Positions 47,766 through 55,293 of a stretch of 64,000 nt of DNA are shown piece by piece (positions within the stretch are counted from its first letter, which is position 1; every line of letters starts with the position of its first letter). Origin of the DNA: Halochromatium salexigens. GTDB lineage: Bacteria > Pseudomonadota > Gammaproteobacteria > Chromatiales > Chromatiaceae. Both the position numbers and the translations under genes were made by a program. Below the pieces are notes generated by a model. The model was not told the DNA's origin. It did no database searches and saw nothing but the letters and a program-made list of their open reading frames with translations. The stretch spans positions 124,001 to 188,000 of the forward strand of contig NZ_NHSF01000054.1 in assembly GCF_016653295.1 (NCBI RefSeq). Reading direction: 5' to 3'.

Positions 47766-49817
47766 ATGACGACCAACCCTGTTTGCTTATCCGTCTTGGC
47801 TCTCTGCCTCTTGTCTCCTTTCCAGGTCGCGTTGGTGTATGCCAATCCGCAGAGTGACGACGCGGCGACGGATGCGGATCAGGCTCCGCTTCAGGATTTA
47901 TTGTCGCTGCTGGAGCAGGAGACCGAGCTGGCCACGCGCAGCGGCATGAATGCCGACTATGTGCCTGGCATGGCCACGATCCTCTCGGGCGAGGATCTGC
48001 TGGTGCGCGGCGTGCGCAATGTCGGCGAGGCCTTGACGCTGGTGCCGGGCATCAGCGATGGCATGGAGATGAGTGGTGAGCGGCAGATCCTCAGCCGCGG
48101 TGTCGGTTTCGGGTACGCCTCGGGCAACATCAAGATCCTGCTTGATGGTGTGTCGATGAACTCGACCCTGTATGCGACCGCGAATCCGGTGCTGAACATC
48201 CCGATCGAGCAGGTCGAGCGCATCGAGGTGATTCGCGGTCCGGGTGCGTCGGTGCATGGCGAGTATGCATTCGCCGGTGTTGTCGATGTCATCACCCGCA
48301 AGTCGCAACGCAAACTCCATGTGCAAGCCATGGAGGGGAGCGGCGACCGTGGTGGCGGCGGCCAGTGGTATTGGCACGATCGCGAGCGCGATCTCTCCGT
48401 GTCCTTCAATGTGCTTGGCCTAGACGGTGATGCCGGCGTCGATGTCGCCGAGGATGCGCTCTATGGGATCGATCGGCCCGAACTCTCTAACGCGCCGGGA
48501 ACAAGTAACGAGTCGCATCGTTATCGAGGGTTGTTCGCCGATGTCACTTGGGGCGACGTCTTCGCGGCGGTGAAGATTCTCGACGACGACTATGGCGACG
48601 CCTTTGGGATCAACCACTTCCTGCCGCCAGAGGGTGACCGGCTCAGCTCTCGCCAGGGTTATGAATCGTTGCAACTCGGCGGCAACCTTCAGCTCGGCGA
48701 ACGGCTCCGCACCCAGCTGCGCTTGGAAGCCTTGCGCCACAACCGTGACCGCAATGAGCTCTATGTGGCTCCAGCGGGCTACTTACTCGAGAACCAGCCG
48801 GTCTACATGAGTCAGGATTACCGCGAGACGCGCTACCTCGCGGCGGCCGACTTGCACTGGCAACCACATCCGCGCCATGAACTCTTCGTTGGACTCGAGG
48901 CGCGTCATGTGCAGGTCGACGAGGCAACCTGGGATTGGCCAGAGGCCTTTGCGATCGATGTTCCCTGGTTGGATGAGGATCTCAGTCGCCGCGTCCTGAG
49001 TGTGGTTGTGCAGGATCAAATCCGCATCGGTGAGCGTCTCAACCTGACGGCAGCCTTGCGTTTCGACGAGTACAGCGATGTCGGTATGCACCTGAGCCCG
49101 CGGTTGGCGGCGGTCTGGCCGATCAATGACGAACACATCCTCAAACTGCAATACGCGCGTGCGTTTCGTCCGCCGACCTTCTACGAGCTGACTTATCCCG
49201 GGGAAGGGACGGATGAGGTGCGTGCCGGCGAAATCGCGACCTATGAATTCGGCTACATCCTGAAAAAGCCGCGCTGGGAGGGTCGACTGATCCTGTTCCA
49301 GTCCGATCTCTCGGATTCGATTGTGTTCGGATACGATGAGGAGGGCTACATCAATAGCGCTGATGTGCGCTTGCGTGGCATCGAAGTCGAATACACACAA
49401 CGGCTATTGCCTGCGCTGAAGCTGGATGCCAATCTGTCTTATGTGGAGAGCGTTGATTTAGGACTGGATCAGCAGCCGCTGCCCGGCGGGACGGATCTGC
49501 TTGGCAATCTCGCCCTCTTGTGGCAGCCAATCCATGCCTGGACCGCTGCACTGCAACTGCGTTATGTGGGGGAACGGGCGCGTCGGCCCTCGGATACGCG
49601 CTCACCCGTGGATGCCTACACCCTGGCCGACCTGACCCTGAGCTATGCCACCTCTGACCGTGGCCTCTTTGCACACATCGGGGTGAAGAATCTGACCGAT
49701 GCCGATGTCCGTTTTCCGGAGCAGCCTTCTGGTCTTGGTGGTGTCGACTTGGTCTATCGAAAGGACTATCCGCGTCCGGGACGCCGTTGGTGGCTGTCCA
49801 TCGGCTACGCGTTTTGA
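47766..49817 (+). CDS. TonB-dependent outer membrane receptor
   Basis: A 683-residue protein with a signal peptide cut near VYANPQ. The plug domain (about residues 45-165) contains DYVPGMATILSGEDLL, an ILLDGVSMN strand and the ERIEVIRGPGASVHG motif. The 22-strand barrel ends in the terminal Phe of SIGYAF. The LLSLLEQETELAT opening is shared with a receptor group coupled to periplasmic YfiR proteins and diguanylate cyclases. It precedes exactly such genes, with two bases between the stop and the next ATG, so it may signal ligand presence rather than, or besides, import. The ligand is unknown. Confidence 0.92.
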   Translation: MTTNPVCLSVLALCLLSPFQVALVYANPQSDDAATDADQAPLQDLLSLLEQETELATRSGMNADYVPGMATILSGEDLLVRGVRNVGEALTLVPGISDGMEMSGERQILSRGVGFGYASGNIKILLDGVSMNSTLYATANPVLNIPIEQVERIEVIRGPGASVHGEYAFAGVVDVITRKSQRKLHVQAMEGSGDRGGGGQWYWHDRERDLSVSFNVLGLDGDAGVDVAEDALYGIDRPELSNAPGTSNESHRYRGLFADVTWGDVFAAVKILDDDYGDAFGINHFLPPEGDRLSSRQGYESLQLGGNLQLGERLRTQLRLEALRHNRDRNELYVAPAGYLLENQPVYMSQDYRETRYLAAADLHWQPHPRHELFVGLEARHVQVDEATWDWPEAFAIDVPWLDEDLSRRVLSVVVQDQIRIGERLNLTAALRFDEYSDVGMHLSPRLAAVWPINDEHILKLQYARAFRPPTFYELTYPGEGTDEVRAGEIATYEFGYILKKPRWEGRLILFQSDLSDSIVFGYDEEGYINSADVRLRGIEVEYTQRLLPALKLDANLSYVESVDLGLDQQPLPGGTDLLGNLALLWQPIHAWTAALQLRYVGERARRPSDTRSPVDAYTLADLTLSYATSDRGLFAHIGVKNLTDADVRFPEQPSGLGGVDLVYRKDYPRPGRRWWLSIGYAF

Positions 49818-49819
49818 CC

Positions 49820-50401
49820 ATGTCGGGCCCTGTTGTTGGTTGCTGCCGGCTCCTGATTGTCGCTCTCGCTTGTATCGCGCTCTCGGGTTACGGTTCTGAG
49901 GGTCTGGCGCGCGTCCTCTGGCCGGAAGATCAGCAGCGTCTCCGGGTTGGGCTCCGGATCTTCCCCGCTGTGCTAGGTGCTTTAGAGGGATTACAGCAGC
50001 GCCAATCCGCCGATGGGCAGCTGCTCGTCGTCGTCGCCCATCAGGGATCGAATGATGCGGTCAAACAGGTTGTGAGCACCCTGGAGGAGATCAATCAGGT
50101 TCAGGGCATGCCTCTGGACGTCAAGGTGCTGCCACTGGATGACCTCCAGACCTACCGTGGCCCGGCGCTGAGTGGAATTTTCATTGCTAGCGTCGAGATC
50201 GAGCCGGAATCCCTTCGGCAACTCTCGGTTGTTCATGGGGTGTTGGTTTTTTCACCCTTCGCGGGCCACGTCCAAGCGGGCGCGGTGGCGGGCATCCATG
50301 TCACCGATCGGATATTGCCGGCGATCAATCTGGCGCAAGCACGCCGTGCCGGTGTGCGCTTCAAGGCCTTTTTCCTGAGGGTCGCGCATCATGCCGAGTG
50401 A
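49820..50401 (+). CDS. YfiR-family (DUF4154) periplasmic protein
   Basis: A 193-residue exported protein with a signal segment (about residues 8-28). The C-terminal half (VLVFSPFAGHVQAGAVAGIHV, then NLAQARRAGVRFKAFFLRVA) matches the end of YfiR proteins (G-[GA]-M-[IV]-x-[FLV] followed by INL-x-AAR-x-AGL). YfiR proteins bind and repress the periplasmic part of a partner diguanylate cyclase such as YfiN. Here the next gene, overlapping by 11 bases, encodes such a cyclase. The usual conserved Cys residues of Pseudomonas YfiR are not seen. Confidence 0.8.
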   Translation: MSGPVVGCCRLLIVALACIALSGYGSEGLARVLWPEDQQRLRVGLRIFPAVLGALEGLQQRQSADGQLLVVVAHQGSNDAVKQVVSTLEEINQVQGMPLDVKVLPLDDLQTYRGPALSGIFIASVEIEPESLRQLSVVHGVLVFSPFAGHVQAGAVAGIHVTDRILPAINLAQARRAGVRFKAFFLRVAHHAE

Positions 50402-51818
50402 GCACCGATTTTCCGAAGATCGCCCGTCCTTTATCTTCGAGCGCAATCTGGCGGCGATCTTTGCCTTACTTGGCTTGCTGTTGACGGGTTTAATTACCGG
50501 TTATTGGCTGTTCGTGCTAGAGCCGAGCCTGCACGCCGATGCTGAGAGCCGGGCCCGTGCGCTTGCCCAGGCCCAAGCGCGGAGCCTTGAATCGCTGTTT
50601 GCGATCGATCTGCCACCGGAGCGCTTGAGCACCGCCCTGGATACCCGTCTTGACGGAATCCTTTTGCTCAAGGAGCAGGGCACGGACACGCCTCTCACTG
50701 ATCGGGTGGTGCTCGAGTTTGATCCGCATGCCACGCACCTGACGACCGAACAGTTGAGACTCGCCCGCGGGGAGGCGACATGCCCCGACTCCTGCTTCGT
50801 GACCGAGGAGCCGCTCTATCATCCGCGCAAACATCTGCTGATTGGTATTGCTACCTTTTATGCCAATACCGAGTCGCTTCGCGCATTGATCAGCGATGTC
50901 CGCATCAAGCTGTTTTGGACGGGATGTGCGGTTCTTTTGCTCATCGGAATGGGTTGGTTGTCGGCTGGCTGGTTGCTCCGTCGCCTCAGGGAAAGCGAGA
51001 CGAATCTGCGCAGCCTACTGGACGTCGCGCCCTTCCCGATGTTGCTGGTCGATCAATCAAAGACCTTGATTGTGCGTGCCAATCTGGCGGCCATCCGCTA
51101 CCTAGACTTAAGAAAGGACGCCAGCGGTCAACTCGGTAGTGAGACCTGGAAGCGGTTAGAGGAGGATGGCTTGCCGAGCGAGGATGAGGGGCAACGCGAG
51201 ATGCAGATGCGAGATCAAGCGGGTCAATCGCATTGGGCCGTGGTCTCGGTTATTCAGATCAGTCTGTCTGGCACGCGGCACCGCCTGGTCTCGCTGGTGG
51301 ATATCTCCGAGCTAAAAACCATCCAGCAGCGCCTGCATCAGGCGGCGAACACCGATGCCCTGACGCAGAGCTACAACCGGCGCTACCTGTTTGATCAGCT
51401 CCACCAGGAGATGAGCCGATGCGATCGTGAAGGGCATAGCCTCTCGGTGGTCCTATTCGACTTGGACGAATTCAAGTCGATCAACGACACCTTCGGCCAC
51501 GCCGTTGGCGACACCGTGCTTGTCAGGGCGGCCGAGGTCTTACGGCGGTGCGTGCGAACCATGGATATTTGCGGACGGTACGGGGGAGAGGAATTTTTGG
51601 TGCTTTTGCCATCCGCAACAGCCAAGGCCGCGCTTGAGATTGCCGAGCGCATCCGCAACGAGATCAGTGACTTGGATTGGTCGTGCCCTGGGCTTCAGGT
51701 TACTATCAGCGGTGGTGTGGCGGAATACAGCGGCGGCACCATCGATACGCTGCTCGAAGCCGCGGATCGCAACCTCTATCGGGCCAAGGAGGCAGGACGC
51801 AACCGCATCATTGGTTGA
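50391..51818 (+). CDS. Membrane diguanylate cyclase (GGDEF) with PAS-like domain
   Basis: A 475-residue protein. An N-terminal helix (about 21-43) and a second at 178-200 enclose a periplasmic sensor of some 130 residues. A PAS-like domain (about 208-310) leads to a GGDEF domain (315-475) with the active site RYGGEEF and metal-binding DLDEFKSIND. It should make c-di-GMP; no RxxD inhibitory site is evident before the motif. The preceding YfiR gene and TonB receptor gene suggest control from the outer membrane inwards, as in YfiBNR. Confidence 0.9.
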   Translation: MPSEHRFSEDRPSFIFERNLAAIFALLGLLLTGLITGYWLFVLEPSLHADAESRARALAQAQARSLESLFAIDLPPERLSTALDTRLDGILLLKEQGTDTPLTDRVVLEFDPHATHLTTEQLRLARGEATCPDSCFVTEEPLYHPRKHLLIGIATFYANTESLRALISDVRIKLFWTGCAVLLLIGMGWLSAGWLLRRLRESETNLRSLLDVAPFPMLLVDQSKTLIVRANLAAIRYLDLRKDASGQLGSETWKRLEEDGLPSEDEGQREMQMRDQAGQSHWAVVSVIQISLSGTRHRLVSLVDISELKTIQQRLHQAANTDALTQSYNRRYLFDQLHQEMSRCDREGHSLSVVLFDLDEFKSINDTFGHAVGDTVLVRAAEVLRRCVRTMDICGRYGGEEFLVLLPSATAKAALEIAERIRNEISDLDWSCPGLQVTISGGVAEYSGGTIDTLLEAADRNLYRAKEAGRNRIIG

Positions 51819-51874
51819 CGGGATTCAGGCTGTCCGGTTTGTCTCCACAGGCGGCGATGACTCGTTGGTGTGTT

Positions 51875-52546
51875 TCAACGCGACCGGCGACAACCCTGAT
51901 TGTTGCAGCGCACCATGACGGGGGCCTGGTTGGTGCAGAAGACGCGATGGAGTTCTTCGCGGCGGTTGCTGTTGACCAGGGTCGCGCCCTGATCGTCGAG
52001 CATGCAGCCAGCGGCTCTGGCGTAGCGCTCGGCATAGTAGGCCCAGAGGCCGACCGGGGTCTCGCTGAAGCCCGGTTCGATGACAGCAGCTTCCGGAAAG
52101 GTTGGACTGGTCTGAAGGTAGCGTTGCCAGCGTTGCTGCAGCGAGCGCAGGGCGTCTTGCAGGTTGTCGTGGTAGAGGCGGGTGACGTCGGCGCGCCATT
52201 CACGCACGCTGCCGCGCCACCAGCGTTCTTCGGCCTGGATCGAGACGCGGGTTCCGGCGGCCAGCTGCTCGAGGTCGGTGCGGATGCGCAAGTGGGTGGT
52301 CTCTGGGGGCACGGCTCCGGGCGGACCGGCGCTGGCGGGTTGTTCCAGCGGGGTCTCGAAGATGATCCGCTCAGCCGTGCTCTCGATGAGCGTCCAGCCG
52401 CGCGCGAGGGCGGTGTCAAGGGCGAGCGCCTTGACGCGGGCCACGGTGGAGTTGCCGATCAGGACGCTGGGGCCGGCGCTCGCGACCGTTGTCGCACTGA
52501 GAGCGATGAGCAGGAGGGCCAGGAACAGGGGGCTGAGCGCTTTCAT
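51875..52546 (-). CDS. Exported protein of unknown function, paralogue of the next gene
   Basis: A 223-residue protein with a signal peptide (about residues 1-24). An N-terminal domain (ALARGWTLIESTAERIIFET, then an alternating-strand region) precedes a C-terminal part with GLWAYYAERYARAAGC and the CTN-x6-MVRCNNQGCR end, four Cys in total. The same two-part plan occurs in the lipoprotein encoded upstream, so the two are duplicates. No known domain is recognised. It ends tail to tail with the diguanylate cyclase gene. Confidence 0.75.
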   Translation of the reverse strand: MKALSPLFLALLLIALSATTVASAGPSVLIGNSTVARVKALALDTALARGWTLIESTAERIIFETPLEQPASAGPPGAVPPETTHLRIRTDLEQLAAGTRVSIQAEERWWRGSVREWRADVTRLYHDNLQDALRSLQQRWQRYLQTSPTFPEAAVIEPGFSETPVGLWAYYAERYARAAGCMLDDQGATLVNSNRREELHRVFCTNQAPVMVRCNNQGCRRSR

Positions 52547-52619
52547 GCCGAGGGTCTTGTGGCTGGAACGGGGGGGCGGAGGCGGAGCTAGGAGCGATGC
52601 TTGGGCCTTAGAGGCCGGG

Positions 52620-53585
52620 TTAGGGGCGCGCCCGGCAGACGCCGCCCTGACAGCTGAGCATCAGTCTGCCGCCGTTGGTGCATTGGATCTCGTAGAATTC
52701 GAAAGCCGGCGTCGCCCGGAGCATCACGGCGCCACGCTCATCGGGCTCACAGCCGCGCTCCCGGGCTGAGGCCTCGGCATAGAAGGTCCAGAGTCCGCGC
52801 GGGGAGGGGTTGTCGAGCACCAGCATCTCGTTGGGCTCGCTGGTCTCGGCGGCCGCGAACTCGTCTCGAATCCGGCCGGCCGGACGTCGCAAGGCGGGCT
52901 GCTCGAGTGTCACCGAGGAGGCTGGTGCGGCAGCTGGTGCATCAGTGCGCGTAGGGGCGCCGGTTTCTCTGGTTTCGGCGCTGGCTCCGGCGCTGATGGG
53001 CGTATCCTGTATGGGCTCGGTGGGGCTCTCGGGCAGCCCATTAGTGCTAGCCTCGGCGATGACCACGGCATCGGGATCGGGCGGCAGCGGGATCTCGGAG
53101 GCGATACGGGAGCGATTCTCGAGCCAGGCGTTGGCGAGGGCGTTCAGCGAGATCAGCAGGGCGTCTTCGTAGTCGCTGGTGTAGTCGATGCGGCGTTCGG
53201 TCTCGGTGCCGGGGTTGACCACCACGTAAACGCTTAAGCCGACGAGCACATCGCGGCCACGCTCGCTCAGCCGGGTCTCGACTTGCAGCTTGGGTGTGCT
53301 GGGATGGCCCTCGGGGTTGAGCAGGTGGGCCTGGGGTGAGTCCGGCGGCAGGCTGCGCTCGAGCAGGAAGCGGTGCTCGTCAGCCTCGATGATCCGCCAA
53401 CCCTTACTGCGCGCCATGCCCATCGCTAGCAGCCGCGCTTCCTCGATCCCGGGGCCTGGCAGCTGGATCTCCGGTCCGGTGGCTCCGATGCTGGTATCGC
53501 TGCTTTGCCGAGGGGACTGGGAGGCGCAGCCGCCGATGAGCAGACTGGCGCAAACAAGGAGTCCATAATAAACGCACTGCTTCAC
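52620..53585 (-). CDS. Lipoprotein of unknown function, paralogue of the downstream gene
   Basis: A 321-residue lipoprotein with lipobox LIGGC (Cys at about 20). An N-terminal domain (MARSKGWRIIEADEHRFLLE) is joined by a Pro/Ala/Thr-rich linker (about 165-235) to a C-terminal domain with GLWTFYAEASARERGC and CTN-x4-LMLSCQGGVCR. Four Cys residues of the C-terminal part align with those of the 223-residue paralogue and may form disulfides. No known family is recognised. It stands 73 bases before the paralogue, in the same direction. Confidence 0.75.
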   Translation of the reverse strand: MKQCVYYGLLVCASLLIGGCASQSPRQSSDTSIGATGPEIQLPGPGIEEARLLAMGMARSKGWRIIEADEHRFLLERSLPPDSPQAHLLNPEGHPSTPKLQVETRLSERGRDVLVGLSVYVVVNPGTETERRIDYTSDYEDALLISLNALANAWLENRSRIASEIPLPPDPDAVVIAEASTNGLPESPTEPIQDTPISAGASAETRETGAPTRTDAPAAAPASSVTLEQPALRRPAGRIRDEFAAAETSEPNEMLVLDNPSPRGLWTFYAEASARERGCEPDERGAVMLRATPAFEFYEIQCTNGGRLMLSCQGGVCRARP

Positions 53586-53792
53586 GTCGCGCTCCGGGTG
53601 TTATCGTGCCACCGGATGCTAGCACAGTGCGGCGCGCGTGCAGGCGGAGACAGGCGATAGACAGACGCACGTGTTGCTGGAGCGCGGTAGCGCGGTGGAC
53701 AAACTGGCGCGGTGGACAAGCCGGCGCGCCTTTGTGCACCATTGATGATTCGATTGATGACTCGGTAGCTCGACCCTTTTGGAGTGAATGCG

Positions 53793-54338
53793 ATGGCAGG
53801 TGGCGGCGTCAATAAGGTGATCCTGATCGGCAACCTGGGCGTGGACCCCGAGGTGCGCTACATGCCCAGTGGCAGCGCGGTCGCTAACCTACGCATCGCA
53901 ACCAGCGAGAGCTGGCGCGACAAGACGACCGGCGAGTCGCAGGAGCGCACCGAATGGCACCGGGTTGCCCTCTTCGGCAAACTCGCCGAGATCGCCGGGC
54001 AGTATCTGCGCAAGGGCTCCAAGGTCTATATCGAGGGCAAGCTGCGCACGCGCAAATGGCAAGGGCAGGACGGCCAGGACCGCTACACCACGGAAATCGT
54101 GGTGGATATCAACGGCTCGATGCAGATGCTCGATGGGCGTGGTGGCGGTGGTGGCGAATCCGGCTACGGTCGCGCTGCGGCGCCTGCTGCGGCATCCAGT
54201 GCGTCGGCCCCTGAGCGCGGCGAGGATGCGCCCGCCGCCAGCCCGAGCTTCGACCATCAAGCCCCCGCCGGTCAAACCCCCGGCAGTCGAGCCCCGACCG
54301 GCTCGGACACCGATTTCGATGACGATATTCCGTTTTAA
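53793..54338 (+). CDS. ssb: Single-stranded DNA-binding protein
   Basis: A 181-residue SSB. The OB fold starts [19 protein letters not shown] and contains [31 protein letters not shown] Gly/Ala/Pro-rich linker leads to the acidic tip DFDDDIPF, which recruits partner proteins. GGAG lies 9 bases before the ATG at 53793; a GTG three codons upstream is an alternative. It precedes rfbD by three bases. Confidence 0.95.
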   Translation: MAGGGVNKVILIGNLGVDPEVRYMPSGSAVANLRIATSESWRDKTTGESQERTEWHRVALFGKLAEIAGQYLRKGSKVYIEGKLRTRKWQGQDGQDRYTTEIVVDINGSMQMLDGRGGGGGESGYGRAAAPAAASSASAPERGEDAPAASPSFDHQAPAGQTPGSRAPTGSDTDFDDDIPF

Positions 54339-54341
54339 GCC

Positions 54342-55259
54342 ATGACCGATACCCCCCGCATCCTGCTCATTGGCTCCGACGGACAAGTCGGCTGGGAGCT
54401 GCGCCGGACCCTCGCGCCAGTCGGTCAGGTCATTGCCGCCTCGTTCGATGGCGCGGACGGGCCAGCGGTGGATCTGACCGATTCGGCATCGCTGCGCCGG
54501 CTGTTCCACGAGACCGCGCCGGATGCCGTGGTCAATGCCGCCGCCTACACGGCTGTCGACAGGGCCGAGACCGAGCCCGAACTAGCGCAGGCCATCAACG
54601 GCGATGCGCTGGCACTGATGGCGGAACTCTGCACCGCGCCGCGCATCCCAGTGATCCATTATTCGACCGATTTCGTCTTCTCCGGCGTCACCGATCACCC
54701 CTATCGCGAGGAGGACCCGGCCGAGCCCAGGAGTGTCTACGGCCGCACCAAGCTCGCCGGCGAGCAGGCGCTGCTGGACTCCGGCGCGCCGGCCTTGGTA
54801 TTGCGCACCGCTTGGGTGTATGGCGTGCGCGGCCGTAATTTTCTGCTGACCATGCTGAATCTGTTTCGCGAGCGCACCGAGTTGCGCATCGTCGATGACC
54901 AGATCGGCACCCCGACCTGGAGCCGCATGCTGGCCGAGGTGAGCGCCCAGATCACCTATCGCATTTTCCATGGCAGCCTCGATATCGAGCAGATCAAAGG
55001 GCTCTATCATGTCACCGGGGGCGGGGCGACCTCCTGGTTCGGTTTCGCCGAGGCGATTCGCGAGGCCACCGGCAGTCAGTGCCGGCTGACACCGATCCCG
55101 ACCAGCGAATACCCGGCACCGGCGCCGCGCCCGGCCTATTCGGTGCTCGATACCGGGCATTTCCGCAACACCTTTGGGCTGGCCCTGCCGGATTGGCGGC
55201 AGTCACTCGCGCTGTGCCTCGCGGATCTGCGCGAGCAGCGTTCCCCCTACACCCCGTGA
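54342..55259 (+). CDS. rfbD: dTDP-4-dehydrorhamnose reductase
   Basis: A 305-residue extended SDR that makes dTDP-L-rhamnose. The cofactor site reads LLIGSDGQVGWEL, the catalytic region holds VVNAAAYTAVDRAE, STDFVFSG and the YGRTKLAGEQ motif (Tyr-x-x-x-Lys), and the end has YSVLDT. No rfbA, B or C gene is nearby, so the pathway is completed elsewhere. It follows ssb closely and precedes a Ca2+-type ATPase, an unusual grouping. Confidence 0.92.
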   Translation: MTDTPRILLIGSDGQVGWELRRTLAPVGQVIAASFDGADGPAVDLTDSASLRRLFHETAPDAVVNAAAYTAVDRAETEPELAQAINGDALALMAELCTAPRIPVIHYSTDFVFSGVTDHPYREEDPAEPRSVYGRTKLAGEQALLDSGAPALVLRTAWVYGVRGRNFLLTMLNLFRERTELRIVDDQIGTPTWSRMLAEVSAQITYRIFHGSLDIEQIKGLYHVTGGGATSWFGFAEAIREATGSQCRLTPIPTSEYPAPAPRPAYSVLDTGHFRNTFGLALPDWRQSLALCLADLREQRSPYTP

Positions 55260-55293
55260 TACCCAGCGTTTACAGAACAGGAAGACAGCGGTC

